Source of the DNA: SCGC-AG-212-J23 sp036406675
GTDB taxonomy: Bacteria > Pseudomonadota > Gammaproteobacteria > Burkholderiales > SG8-39
DNA: 64,000 nt
Assembly (NCBI GenBank): GCA_036406675.1
Contig: DASXAO010000084.1
Coordinates: forward strand, 62,001 to 126,000
Direction: 5' to 3'
A model generated the notes under the pieces. That model had not been told where the DNA came from, did no database searches, and saw only the letters and a list, made by a program, of their open reading frames with translations. Below are positions 34,035 through 42,329 of this stretch, one piece after another. Positions within the stretch are counted from its first letter, which is position 1. Each line of letters begins with the position of its first letter. The position numbers and the translations under genes were made by a program.

Positions 34035-34994
34035 ATGAAAGCCTTCCGGTTCGCCTGCGCCGCGTTTTTCATTTTTTCCGTTTCGGCCCTTGCCGAGGAC
34101 TTCCCCAGCCGCCCGGTCAAGATCGTCGTGCCGTACACGCCGAGCACCGGGGCCGACATCCTGTCGCGGCTGCTCGGCCCGAAGCTCGGCGAGCGCTGGA
34201 AAGTGCCCGTCGTCACCGAGAACAAGCCCGGCGCCACCGGCAACATCGGCGCCGAGTTCGTCGCCAAGTCGCCCCCCGATGGCTATACCCTGCTCTTCGT
34301 CGCCACGTCTTTCGGCACCACGCCGGCGCTGCAGAAAAACCTGCCCTACGACCCGGTGAAGAGCTTCGAGCCGGTCGCGTTGATCGCCACGAGCGGCCTG
34401 GTCGTGGTGGTGAATCCCCAGGTGCCCGCGCGCTCGATGAAGGAGCTGATCGACCTGGCGAAACGCGAGCCTGGCAAGCTGCACTACTCCTCGCCCGGCA
34501 ACGGCGGCCCGCAGCACCTCGCGATGGAGCTGGTCAAGCTCGAGACCGGCATGGACATCGTGCACGTCCCGTACAAGGCGGCCGCCGGCGCGCTCACCGA
34601 CGTGGTGGGCGGGCACGTGGACGCCACGGTGGCCGCGGTGCAGACCGCGCATCCGCAGGTCCAGGCCGGCAAGCTGCGAGCGCTCGCCGTGATGAGCGCC
34701 GAGCGCTCGCCGGCCTATCCCGACGTGCCGACGATGAAGGAACAGGGCCTGCCCGACATGGAAGTCGAGACCTGGTACGGTGCCTTCGTTCCGGCCGGCA
34801 CGCCGTCGCAGGTCGTGCAAAAGCTGAACGGCGACCTGAACACGGCGCTGCGCGACACGCAGGTGCGCGAGGCGATCGAGAAGCAGGGCATGACGCCGGT
34901 GGGCGGACCTCCGCAGCGGCTGGGAGACCTCCTGAAGAGCGAGCTGCCGCGCTGGAACCGCGTCGTCAGCGCCGCGGGAATCAAGGCGGACTAG
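34035..34994 (+). CDS. Bug/TctC-family substrate-binding protein (3 of 6)
   Basis: 319 residues, signal peptide ending ALAED and mature FPSRPVKIVVPYTP. Family motifs STGADILSRL, TENKPGATGNIG, SPPDGYT, YDPVKSFEPV, HVPYKAAAGALTDVVGGHV and YPDVPTMKEQG are intact. It is divergent from the Rieske oxygenase and is followed seven bases later by a class II aldolase and then an amidase. Binding of an aromatic or amide-linked acid for uptake is suggested by this company, as inference. A 10-base palindrome, CATTATAATG (34017-34026), lies in the shared start region. Confidence 0.92.
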   Translation: MKAFRFACAAFFIFSVSALAEDFPSRPVKIVVPYTPSTGADILSRLLGPKLGERWKVPVVTENKPGATGNIGAEFVAKSPPDGYTLLFVATSFGTTPALQKNLPYDPVKSFEPVALIATSGLVVVVNPQVPARSMKELIDLAKREPGKLHYSSPGNGGPQHLAMELVKLETGMDIVHVPYKAAAGALTDVVGGHVDATVAAVQTAHPQVQAGKLRALAVMSAERSPAYPDVPTMKEQGLPDMEVETWYGAFVPAGTPSQVVQKLNGDLNTALRDTQVREAIEKQGMTPVGGPPQRLGDLLKSELPRWNRVVSAAGIKAD

Positions 34995-35001
34995 CAGGAA
35001 G

Positions 35002-35709
35002 ATGATTACGGAAGAGCTCTACGACCTGGTAGCCGCATACCGCATCCTCGCCGCGCACGGCGTGATCGACGCCTACGGCCACGTCAGCCTGCGCTCGCCG
35101 CGCAACCCGGAACGCTACTACCTCGCACGCTCCGTCGCCCCTGAATTGGTGACGGAGGAGGATTTGATCGAGTACGACCTCGACAGCAACGCGCTCGATG
35201 CCGGCGGCCGCGAGTCGGTGAACGAGCGCTTCATCCACGGCGAGATCTACCGCGCCCGGCCGGAAGTGATGTGCGTGGTGCACAACCACTCTCCGTCCGT
35301 CATTCCGTTCAGCGTCACCGGCGTCCCGATGCGCGCGCTGTACCACATGGCCTCGTTCATCGGCGACGGCCTGCCGAACTTCGAGATCCGCGACGTGCGC
35401 AAGGGAACCGATCTCCTGGTGAAAGACGCGGCGCTCGGAAAAGCACTGGCCGCGACGCTGGCGAAAAAGCCCGCCGCCCTGATGCGCGGCCACGGCTCGG
35501 TGGTGGTCGGCGAGACCCTGCCGCGCGCCGTGGGGCGCAGCGTGTACCTCGAGCAGAGCGCGCGCATGCAGATGCAGGCGATCGCGCTCGCCGGCCCGGC
35601 GGGCGACATCACCTATCTGGACGAGGCGGAAGTGCAGGCTTCGGTTGCGCGCCAGGACTTCTACCGCGCATGGCCTCTCTGGCGCGCCAAGGCTCTCAAA
35701 CAGGCCTAA
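35002..35709 (+). CDS. Class II aldolase/adducin-family protein
   Basis: 235 residues. Zinc ligands of the fold are seen as HNHSPSVIPF (about 94-103) and GHGSVVVG near 162-170, with the acidic residue in RYYLARS...; the Asn-Glu-Arg in VNERFIHGEIYR is typical. Members retro-aldol cleave small hydroxy acids or decarboxylate related compounds; the nearest relatives are in aromatic-acid clusters. It follows the Bug gene by seven bases. Its TAA stop is the first bases of a repeat unit (TAATCAGGG). Confidence 0.85.
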   Translation: MITEELYDLVAAYRILAAHGVIDAYGHVSLRSPRNPERYYLARSVAPELVTEEDLIEYDLDSNALDAGGRESVNERFIHGEIYRARPEVMCVVHNHSPSVIPFSVTGVPMRALYHMASFIGDGLPNFEIRDVRKGTDLLVKDAALGKALAATLAKKPAALMRGHGSVVVGETLPRAVGRSVYLEQSARMQMQAIALAGPAGDITYLDEAEVQASVARQDFYRAWPLWRAKALKQA

Positions 35710-35733
35710 TCAGGGACAGACCACGTTTCTTTC
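35708..35733. repeat. Single GGGACAGACCACGT repeat unit
   Basis: AATCAGGGACAGACCACG followed by TTTC, overlapping the stop codon of the aldolase gene and lying eight bases before the amidase start, inside an operon. Confidence 0.85.
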
Positions 35734-35740
35734 TTCCTAG

Positions 35741-37132
35741 ATGTCTGAAGAACTCTGCCTGCTGAGCGCCAATGCCCTGCTCGAGGGTTATCGCACCCAG
35801 ACCCTGTCGCCGGTTGAAGTCACCAAGGCGGTGCTCGCGCGGATCGAGTCGCTCAATCCGAAGCTGAACGCCTTCAACCTGGTCTCGGACCAGGCGCTCG
35901 ACGAAGCGAAAGCCTCGGAAGCGCGCTGGGCGTCGGGGCAGCCCAAAGGCATGCTCGACGGCGTGCCGGTGTCGATCAAGGACCTCATCCTCACCCGCGG
36001 CTGGCCGACGCTGCGCGGGTCGAAGACGATCGACCCGAAGGGCCCGTGGAACGACGACGCACCCGCGACCGCGCGGCTGCGCGAGCATGGCGCAGTGCTC
36101 TTGGGCAAGACCACCACGCCCGAGTTCGGCTGGAAAGGCGTCACCGACAGTGCGCTCACCGGCATCACGCGCAATCCGTGGAATCCGGGCAAGACGCCCG
36201 GCGGCTCCTCCGGCGGCGCGGCGGTGGCGGTCGCCTGCGGCATGGGGCCGCTCGCGGTCGGCACCGACGGCGGCGGCTCGATCCGGATTCCGTCGAGCTT
36301 CACCGGGATCTTCGGCATCAAGCCCTCGTTCGGACGCGTGCCGGCCTGGCCGCTGTCGCCGTTCGGCACGGTGGCGCACGTCGGGCCGATGACCCGCAAC
36401 GTCGCCGACGCCGCGCTCATGCTGAGCGTGATGTCCCTGCCGGATGCGCGCGACTGGCACGCGTTGCCCTACGAGCCGCTCGACTACCGCGCCGGCCTCG
36501 ACGCGGGCATCCGCGACCTGCGCATCGCGTATTCGTCGAACCTGGGCTACGCCGATGTCGATCCCGAGGTCGCTGCCGTCGTGCGGAGCTCGATCGGCGT
36601 CTTCGCCGACCTCGGCGCCCGGGTGGACGAGCGGCATCCTGGGTTCGAGAGCGCGGGGCCGATCTTCCAGACCCACTGGTTCTCGGGCGCCGCGGCGCTG
36701 ATTCGCTCGGTGAAGGACAGGCGGCCCGTGGACCCCGGATTGCTCGAAGTGGCCGAGCAAGGCGCGAAGATCGGCGCCGCGGAGCTGATGGACGCGCAGA
36801 TGAAGCGCGGCGCCCTCGGCACGCGCATGAACCTGTTTCACCGCGACTACGACCTCCTCGTCACGCCGACGCTCGCAGTGGCCGCGTTCGACGTCGGGCA
36901 GGAGACGCCGGTCAAGGGGCGCTGGACCGACTGGACGCCTTTCACCTACCCGTTCAACCTCACCGGGCAGCCCGCGGCCTCGCTCCCGTGCGGATTCACC
37001 AAGGCCGGCCTGCCGGTCGGCCTGCAGATCGTCGGGCCGCGCTTTGCCGACGCCCTCGTCCTGCGCGCCGCGCGCGCATTCGAGACCGGCCGGCCGGTCG
37101 AGCTTCCGGATCTCTCTCGCCTGCTGCCCTAG
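35741..37132 (+). CDS. Amidase (amidase-signature family)
   Basis: 463 residues. The Ser-cis-Ser-Lys triad is seen as Lys in VSIKDLILT (about 83), the Gly/Ser-rich GGSSGGAAVAVA (about 155-166) and GTDGGGSIRIP (about 175-185, the nucleophile Ser). The length fits soluble amidases that release ammonia from amides. It lies in the Bug/aldolase operon after a repeat unit, so it may act on the same imported compound. Otherwise a GatA role is unlikely because no gatB/gatC is present. Confidence 0.88.
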   Translation: MSEELCLLSANALLEGYRTQTLSPVEVTKAVLARIESLNPKLNAFNLVSDQALDEAKASEARWASGQPKGMLDGVPVSIKDLILTRGWPTLRGSKTIDPKGPWNDDAPATARLREHGAVLLGKTTTPEFGWKGVTDSALTGITRNPWNPGKTPGGSSGGAAVAVACGMGPLAVGTDGGGSIRIPSSFTGIFGIKPSFGRVPAWPLSPFGTVAHVGPMTRNVADAALMLSVMSLPDARDWHALPYEPLDYRAGLDAGIRDLRIAYSSNLGYADVDPEVAAVVRSSIGVFADLGARVDERHPGFESAGPIFQTHWFSGAAALIRSVKDRRPVDPGLLEVAEQGAKIGAAELMDAQMKRGALGTRMNLFHRDYDLLVTPTLAVAAFDVGQETPVKGRWTDWTPFTYPFNLTGQPAASLPCGFTKAGLPVGLQIVGPRFADALVLRAARAFETGRPVELPDLSRLLP

Positions 37133-37188
37133 GCGCGCGCACGGCGCTTGCTTGGGCTGTCGGGGATTTTTTCGAACGGGATAGCAAT

Positions 37189-37833
37189 ATGAACATCGGC
37201 ATCATCGGATCGGGCGACGTGGCGAGGACGCTGGCAGGCGGTTTTCTCAAGCACGGTCACGGCGTCGTGATCGGGACCCGGGACCTTGCGAAACTGAAGG
37301 CCTGGGCGGCCGATAACCCTCGCGCCCGCGTGGGCAGCTTCGCCGAGGCGGCCCAATTCGGCAACGTCGTGGTCCTGGCGGTCAAGGGAGCGGCCTCGTC
37401 CGAGGCGCTGCACGCGGCAGGATCGTCCAATCTCGCCGGCAAGCCGGTCATCGACGCGACCAATCCCATAGGCGACGCGCCGCCGCGCCACGGCGTGCTG
37501 CAGTTCTTCACCACGCTGGATGAATCGCTGATGGAGCAGCTGCAGCGCGAATTTCCCGATGCGCGCTTCGTGAAGGCGTTCAACTCCGTCGGCAACGCGC
37601 GCATGGTGAATCCGCGGTTCGAGGGCGGAAAGCCGACCATGTTCATCTGCGGCAACGACGAAGGCGCGAAGAAAACCGTCGCGACGATCCTGGATCAGTT
37701 CGGCTGGGAAACCGCCGACATGGGCAAGGTCGAGGCCGCGCGGGCCATCGAGCCACTGTGCATGCTGTGGTGCATTCCGGGCTTCCTGCGCAACGAGTGG
37801 ACTCACGCGTTCAAGCTCCTCAAGGCGGGCTGA
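37189..37833 (+). CDS. NADPH-dependent F420-reductase-like oxidoreductase
   Basis: 214 residues: the Rossmann motif GIIGSGDVARTLA (3-15), then a conserved NADP-phosphate pocket IGTRD and a Ser/Asn stretch FNSVGNARMVNP. It belongs to the NADP oxidoreductase, coenzyme F420-dependent/pyrroline-carboxylate-like group (PF03807), usually reducing flavin or small keto substrates. Real substrate unknown. The ATG at 37189 begins the Rossmann strand and the gap to the amidase is 56 bases. Confidence 0.85.
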   Translation: MNIGIIGSGDVARTLAGGFLKHGHGVVIGTRDLAKLKAWAADNPRARVGSFAEAAQFGNVVVLAVKGAASSEALHAAGSSNLAGKPVIDATNPIGDAPPRHGVLQFFTTLDESLMEQLQREFPDARFVKAFNSVGNARMVNPRFEGGKPTMFICGNDEGAKKTVATILDQFGWETADMGKVEAARAIEPLCMLWCIPGFLRNEWTHAFKLLKAG

Positions 37834-37849
37834 TAGAATTGCCGCTGCC

Positions 37850-38233
37850 ATGGCCGACGCTGAAAGCGCACGGATCGCCGCCGCCGGGCGGCGCTTTCTG
37901 AGCCTGTTCGCGCTCAACGACGCCGCGAAGATCGCGGCCTGCTACACCGACGACGCCGAGATCCTGGCCTCGAACCGCGGGCCGATCCGCGGCCGCGACG
38001 CCATCGAGTCCGTGTTCAAGTTCACCCACCGCGCGGGGCACACCCTCGACTTCCAGACCGCGGAGCTCGACATTCATGGCGGCACGGCGATCGAGATCGG
38101 CACGTACCTGCGCCGGCTGCAGGACGGCTCGACGTTCGATCGCGGCAGGTACATCGTCGTCTGGAAGCGCATCGACGACGAGTGGAAGATCCATCGCGAC
38201 ATGTTCACGAGCCAGCCGCGCGTAGCCGCGTGA
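37850..38233 (+). CDS. SnoaL-like / NTF2-fold protein
   Basis: 127 residues of a cone-shaped NTF2 fold: AACYTDDAEILASNRGPIRGRDAIESVF is the core, with YTDDA as the common Asp-rich strand, and the last strands IVVWKRIDDEWKIHRDMF. Such proteins are isomerases or small-ligand binders; no catalytic set can be assigned. It follows the oxidoreductase by 17 bases. A GFA pseudogene begins 28 bases after its stop. Confidence 0.82.
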   Translation: MADAESARIAAAGRRFLSLFALNDAAKIAACYTDDAEILASNRGPIRGRDAIESVFKFTHRAGHTLDFQTAELDIHGGTAIEIGTYLRRLQDGSTFDRGRYIVVWKRIDDEWKIHRDMFTSQPRVAA

Positions 38234-38261
38234 GCTCGAGCCCGTGCCCGGTGCCGCCGAA

Positions 38262-38474
38262 ATGAAAGTCGACGGCGGCTGCCACTGCGGCAACATCCGC
38301 TTCGCAGGAAAATAGGGACTGTCCCTGTTTTTTGAGCCCGAGCGATACAACCTGCGCCTGGGCACGATCCGGCAGCGCCGCGAGCTGCGGCCGTAGAGGC
38401 AGATCTGGTGCCGCTCGGCGTTCGACTGGGTGATGGAGCTAGGCCCGGTGCAGCAGTTCCCGCGCGAACCCTAG
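38262..38474 (+). pseudogene. GFA-family (glutathione-dependent formaldehyde-activating) pseudogene with repeat at a deletion
   Basis: The N-terminal piece encodes MKVDGGCHCGNIRFAG, the start of a GFA Zn domain (CHCG), and then stops (AAA TAG). After the repeat, a C-terminal piece reads YNLRLGTIRQR and QIWCRSAFDWVMEL, the last part of the same family, broken by an in-frame TAG. About 60-70 central residues are missing, and the repeat at 38309-38333 sits at the junction. The gene cannot be functional. Its 3' part overlaps an opposite-strand gene (38439-38753). Confidence 0.82.
38309..38333. repeat. Palindromic GGGACTGTCCC repeat at the GFA deletion junction
   Basis: AAAATAGGGAC-T-GTCCCTG with a T tract. 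The left side gives an in-frame TAG to the N-terminal GFA fragment, as at other copies. Confidence 0.85.
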
Positions 38475-38753
38475 GTACGCGCCCGCTGCCAGCGCCAAGA
38501 CCTGGAACGCCGATACGGTGCCGGCCCAGGCGAGGCAGACCGCGGCGTTCAATTCGCCGACCGCCTGCGCCGCGCCGCTGACCGCCTTCTGCGAGCGCAG
38601 CCGCACGATGAGGAGCGTGCCGTCGACGCGCTGGGTCAGCTCGCCGGCGGGAAAGAACCGCTCGATGCCGCCCGAATCGGGCCCGAGGAATCTCTGGTAT
38701 GCCGCCGCCACGTTGCGGTACGGACACACCGGGTAGCGGATTTCCTCGTACAT
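38439..38753 (-). CDS. Hypothetical 104-residue protein
   Basis: Codon use (third-position G/C bias) supports a real gene. The N-terminus MYEEIRYPVCPYRNVAAAYQ has two Cys and may bind a metal; the C-terminal 35 residues (CLAWAGTVSAFQVLALAAGAYLGFA) are hydrophobic and probably form one transmembrane helix. I do not recognise a family. No strong ribosome-binding site precedes the ATG. The last 36 bases overlap the GFA pseudogene. Confidence 0.5.
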   Translation of the reverse strand: MYEEIRYPVCPYRNVAAAYQRFLGPDSGGIERFFPAGELTQRVDGTLLIVRLRSQKAVSGAAQAVGELNAAVCLAWAGTVSAFQVLALAAGAYLGFARELLHRA

Positions 38754-38870
38754 GCCGCTACCGTAGCGCCGGAGGAATTAATTCACCGGCACGCGGCCCG
38801 GTCCGCGCGTGGTCCGAACTGCCAAGTCACCTGCGCACGACAGCCCCGACAAAATCGCTCGGGGGCGACG

Positions 38871-38903
38871 GTTGTCGTCCCCGCGAAGGCGGGGACCCAT
38901 TCC
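38871..38903. repeat. REP-type palindrome (CCCCGCGAAGGCGGGG)
   Basis: TTGTCGTCCCCGCGAAGG, followed by CGGGGACCCATTC, abutting the stop of the downstream cytochrome-c peroxidase gene (38904). Similar units occur at 40632, 46444, 50591 and 58571. Confidence 0.75.
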
Positions 38904-39896
38904 CTACATCTGCGGCTTCCTGCCCGGAGGCGCGTAATTGGCGGGCACGTCGCCGGTGAGCGCCTCGAGGAACGAGACGACGTCGCCGACCGTGCGCTCG
39001 TCGAGCGTGCGCCCGAGCTGCACGCTCGCCATTACGCGCACCGCGCGCTCGAGCGTGTCGACCGAGCCGTCGTGGAAGTAAGGCGCGGTCTTCGCGATAT
39101 TGCGCAGCATGGGCACGCGGAACACGTAGCGGTCTTCCTCCTTCTTCGTGACCGCATAGCGGCCGGCGTCGACGTTCTTCGAGCCCGTCTCCAGCCAGTA
39201 GTCCTTGACAATGCCGAACCTGCTCAGCATCGCGCCGCCAAGCTGCGGACCGTTGTGGCAGGCCGCGCAGCCGATCGAAAGGAACGCGCGCAGGCCCGCC
39301 TTCTGGCGCTCGGAGAGCGCGCCGTCGTCGCCGGAGAGGAAGCGGTCGAACGGCGCGGGCGTGACCAGCGTCGCCTCGTAGGCCTGGATCGCGAGCCCGT
39401 AGTTGCGCGTCGACAGCGGCTCCGCGTCCTTCGGAAACGCGGCGCGGAATTGCGTCGCGTAGTCGAGCTCGCGCAGCCGGGCGAGTCCCGCCGCGCGCGA
39501 GGGAAAGCCGAGCGAGCCGGTGAGCGAGCCCTCGGCCTGGTCGGCCGCATCCTTGCGGTCGGCGAGCCAGCGCATCGTCGGCTGGGCGACCGAGTTGAAC
39601 ACCGTGGGCGAATGCCGCGAGGTCAATGCGCCGCGCGCGTCGGGCGAGAACCGGCGCCGGTCCGCGCCCCAGTCGGCCGCGGGATGGCAGCTCGCGCACG
39701 CGGTCTTGCCGTCGAGCGAGACCCTGGCGTCCCAGAACAGCGCCCGGCCGAGCTCGACCTGCTGCGGCGAGCCTGGATTTGCGGCCCCGATCTCCGAAAG
39801 GATGCCCGCGGCGTCGCGCCGCAGCGCTTCGTCCGCGCTCGCTCCTGACGCGACCAGCGCCGTGAACAACGCCGCTCCGGCTATGCTCTGCTTCAT
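38904..39896 (-). CDS. Di-haem cytochrome-c peroxidase family protein
   Basis: 330 residues with a signal peptide (1-21, ending ASADE). Two haem motifs CASCH (near 86) and CAACH (near 206) fit the bacterial CcpA/MauG plan; the axial ligands are probably a His in the N-terminal half and Met in MLSRFG or PMLRN. Function: reduction of peroxide with cytochrome c, or MauG-like oxidation. The strong ribosome-binding sequence AAGGGGG supports the ATG at 39896, which shares its CATG with the divergent hydrolase. Confidence 0.9.
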   Translation of the reverse strand: MKQSIAGAALFTALVASGASADEALRRDAAGILSEIGAANPGSPQQVELGRALFWDARVSLDGKTACASCHPAADWGADRRRFSPDARGALTSRHSPTVFNSVAQPTMRWLADRKDAADQAEGSLTGSLGFPSRAAGLARLRELDYATQFRAAFPKDAEPLSTRNYGLAIQAYEATLVTPAPFDRFLSGDDGALSERQKAGLRAFLSIGCAACHNGPQLGGAMLSRFGIVKDYWLETGSKNVDAGRYAVTKKEEDRYVFRVPMLRNIAKTAPYFHDGSVDTLERAVRVMASVQLGRTLDERTVGDVVSFLEALTGDVPANYAPPGRKPQM

Positions 39897-40554
39897 GGTT
39901 TCCCCCTTGCCGCCCAATGCTACGGAGGATGTGTTTCAGTGGTGTATCAATGTCGGCGGTGAAGAAACATCGGCGGTCCTCGAGCCGGCGCTTGGCGGAG
40001 AACGTAAGGCGCTGTTCGTCGCGGGTCACGGCGCCGGCAGCCACATGAGCCATCGAAGCACGCTCAAGCTGTCGGAAGTCTTGCGCGGCCGGGGGTTCGA
40101 CGTCGTGCGGTTCAATTTCCTCTATCGCGAGAAGGGCGGCGGCCCGCCCGACCGCATGCCGAAGCTTCAGATTTGCATGAAATCAGTAGTGGAGAAAGCT
40201 CGCGAGCACGTGGGTCCGGGCAAGAAACTCATCGTCGGCGGCCGCTCGATGGGCGGAAGGGTCGCGTCGATGCTCGCCGCCGAAGGCCTCGCGTGCGACG
40301 GCCTGTTCCTCCTCGCCTACCCGCTGCACCCCGCCGGAAAGCCCGAGCGACTTCGCGACGAGCACCTGCCGAAGATCAAGCTGCCGGTGCTCTGCTTCAA
40401 CGGCACCCGCGACGCGCTCTGCCAAAAGGACCTGATGACGAAGGCGATCGATGGCCTCGGCTGGCAGATGCACTGGCTCGAGGGGAAGGACCATTCCTTT
40501 CCCGTCACCGCCGAGATCGGCGAGCTCGCCGCGCGCTGGCTAGGCGAGCTTTAG
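39895..40554 (+). CDS. Alpha/beta hydrolase of KANL3/Tex30-like type
   Basis: 219 residues. VAGHGAGSHMSH (about 41-52) gives the oxyanion hole, GGRSMGGRVAS the Ser nucleophile, CFNGTRDALC the acid and LEGKDHSFPV the His. The length and the order match the small hydrolases related to Tex30. The ATG at 39895 overlaps the divergent peroxidase start; an alternative is GTG at 39931. It ends in front of an inverted repeat pair. Confidence 0.82.
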   Translation: MVSPLPPNATEDVFQWCINVGGEETSAVLEPALGGERKALFVAGHGAGSHMSHRSTLKLSEVLRGRGFDVVRFNFLYREKGGGPPDRMPKLQICMKSVVEKAREHVGPGKKLIVGGRSMGGRVASMLAAEGLACDGLFLLAYPLHPAGKPERLRDEHLPKIKLPVLCFNGTRDALCQKDLMTKAIDGLGWQMHWLEGKDHSFPVTAEIGELAARWLGEL

Positions 40555-40558
40555 TGGC

Positions 40559-40624
40559 AAAAACAGGGACAGACCACGTTTTTGTTCGGTTCCGTGAATC
40601 TAAAACGTGGTCTGTCCCTGAATT
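40559..40624. repeat. Inverted pair of the GGGACAGACCACGT repeat
   Basis: Left arm AAAAACAGGGACAGACCACG with T tract (40559-40583), right arm AAAACGTGGTCTGTCCCTG (40602-40624), about 18 unpaired bases between. The arms match perfectly over the core. The pair separates the alpha/beta hydrolase stop (40554) from the convergent amidohydrolase stop (40664). Confidence 0.88.
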
Positions 40625-40631
40625 ACGCCTT

Positions 40632-40662
40632 GCTGGGTCCCCGCCTTCGCAAGGGCAACTGC
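40632..40662. repeat. Degenerate REP-type unit (CCCCGCCTTCGC)
   Basis: GGGTCCCCGCCTTCGCAAGG, the same palindromic family as at 38871, with a mismatch in the right arm. It lies between the inverted repeat pair and the amidohydrolase stop. Confidence 0.6.
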
Positions 40663-40663
40663 T

Positions 40664-41725
40664 TTAGGCGCCGTTCAGCTTCAGCAACTTCGCCGCCGTG
40701 CCGCCGAGGATGTCGATGCGCTGCGCGTCGGTCAGCTCGGGCGTCTTCAAAATATGGTCGACGGTGTTCTTGTCCCAGGGGAACGGAAAGTCGCTGCCCA
40801 GGACGAGCTGCGATGTCCCCACCTGCGCGGCGAGGTGACGCAGCGCCTCCGGCGTGAACACGAGCGCGTCGAAGTAGAGCTGCTTCAGGTATTCCGTCGG
40901 CTTCTTCTTGAGCGGCACCGCGGCGCAGCGGTCGGGGAACGTGAGGCAGATGTGGTCCGAGCGCGCCGCGTACGAAGGCAGGTAGCCGCCGCCGTGCGCG
41001 GCGCAGATCTTGAGGCCTGGGAAGCGGTCGAGCGTGCCTTCGAAGATGAGGTGCGAGAGCGCGAGCGTGGTCTCGAGCGGGTTGCCGATGGTGTTCTCCA
41101 GGCCGCCGTTGCCCTGCAGGCGGCTCTTGAGCTCGGCGGTGCCGATCGGATGGATGAACACCAGCACGCCGAGCTCCTCGGCCTTCTTCCAGAACGGGTG
41201 GAACTTCGGGTCCGAGAGCTCGAGCCCTTCGACGCTGCCGCCGACGCCCGCGCCGCGCAGGCCGAGCTTCTTCACGGCGTGCTCGAGCTGCTGCGCGGCG
41301 AGATCGGGATGCTGCAGCGCCACCGAGGCGAGCGCGACGAACCGGTCGGGCTGCTTGGCCACGATCTCGGCGAGCTTGTTGTTCTGCACTTCGATCAGCT
41401 TCTCGGCGATGTCGCGGTTGGCGCCGTACCAGTAGGCGTTGATGGTGAGCGCCTCCATGTCGATGCCCTGCGCGTCCATCGCCTGGATGCGCTGCTCCAT
41501 CGTGGTGGTGAGCTGCGCGGGGCCGAACTTCCGACCCATCAGCGCCATCGCCTCGGGAAAGCCGACGTGCGCATGCACGTCGATGGTCTTCACGCGCTTG
41601 CCGTTCACCACGACCTCGCGTCGGCGCGGCGCCTGCGCGTGCGCAAGCGGTGCTAAAGAACACCCAGTAAAAAACAAGCCGGCCGTAACGGCTGTCTGGC
41701 CAAGAAAATCCCTTCGCGTGGTCAT
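40664..41725 (-). CDS. Exported amidohydrolase-2 (decarboxylase-type) protein
   Basis: 353 residues. The N-terminus has TTRRDFLGQ (a Tat-like twin-arginine motif, 2-10) and a lipobox FFTGC (Cys22). The TIM-barrel amidohydrolase core has HAH at 51-53, VFIHPIG, HGGGYLPS and LGSDFPFPWD, the metal ligands of the ACMSD/gamma-resorcylate decarboxylase group. Membership in that group suggests nonoxidative decarboxylation or hydrolysis; a membrane-anchored periplasmic position is inferred from the signal. It diverges from the cupin operon by 46 bases. Confidence 0.87.
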   Translation of the reverse strand: MTTRRDFLGQTAVTAGLFFTGCSLAPLAHAQAPRRREVVVNGKRVKTIDVHAHVGFPEAMALMGRKFGPAQLTTTMEQRIQAMDAQGIDMEALTINAYWYGANRDIAEKLIEVQNNKLAEIVAKQPDRFVALASVALQHPDLAAQQLEHAVKKLGLRGAGVGGSVEGLELSDPKFHPFWKKAEELGVLVFIHPIGTAELKSRLQGNGGLENTIGNPLETTLALSHLIFEGTLDRFPGLKICAAHGGGYLPSYAARSDHICLTFPDRCAAVPLKKKPTEYLKQLYFDALVFTPEALRHLAAQVGTSQLVLGSDFPFPWDKNTVDHILKTPELTDAQRIDILGGTAAKLLKLNGA

Positions 41726-41771
41726 CGATCCTCTCCTAGCCTCCTCGGGGCAGAACCGGCAAGATACAGCG

Positions 41772-42329
41772 ATGGCGATGACTTTGAAACCGATCCGGCG
41801 AGTCGTCACCGGCAACGACGAGCTGGGGCGCTCCAAGGTGCTGTTCGACGGACCGGCGCCGAACGTGAACCCGGGCGCCGTGGCCGCGAGCGCCGCGATG
41901 ACCGACCTCTGGGTGTTCGAGCGCTGCCCGGCGCCGATTTCCGGCGAGCGCGACGACGGCAACCTGCGGTTCAATTTCGAGCCGCCGCACCAGGGCGGGC
42001 ACCTTCGCATCGTGCAGTCGGCCGGGAAGCCGCCCGGCTACGACCCGGCGACCGACAAGAGCGCCGTGCCTTTGCACGCGCCGCGCCAACGTCCCGGCGG
42101 CACATGGGACAAAGGCGGACAGAACGCCTTCAGCTCGCCGGTGCACCGGTCCGAGACGGTGGACTACGGCATCCTGCTCGAAGGCGAGCGCGTGTTGCTC
42201 CTCGACGACGGCGAGCACGTGATGCGGCCCGGCGACGTGGTGGTGCAGCTCGGCAACTGGCACGGCTGGAGCAACCCGCGCGAGGAAAGCCTCATGGCTT
42301 TCATCATGATGGGCGCCGCGAAACCGTGA
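41772..42329 (+). CDS. Cupin-domain protein (first of a pair)
   Basis: 185 residues. The C-terminal half is a cupin barrel (SETVDYGILLEGERVLLLDDGEHVM and GDVVVQLGNWHGWSNPR); the second His-containing motif is clear, but the usual first-motif His-X-His is replaced by SPVHRSETVDYG. The N-terminal half (GNDELGRSKVLFDGPAP) resembles the cupin-2 proteins linked to gentisate/aromatic pathways. It heads a five-gene run with cupin, two SMP-30 proteins and a Bug protein, with overlapping ends (GTGA to the next). Confidence 0.83.
   Translation: MAMTLKPIRRVVTGNDELGRSKVLFDGPAPNVNPGAVAASAAMTDLWVFERCPAPISGERDDGNLRFNFEPPHQGGHLRIVQSAGKPPGYDPATDKSAVPLHAPRQRPGGTWDKGGQNAFSSPVHRSETVDYGILLEGERVLLLDDGEHVMRPGDVVVQLGNWHGWSNPREESLMAFIMMGAAKP

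Noticed and set aside
40559..40624. CRISPR-like repeats
   Set aside because: The repeats are dispersed or inverted, not regularly spaced direct repeats; no cas genes are present.
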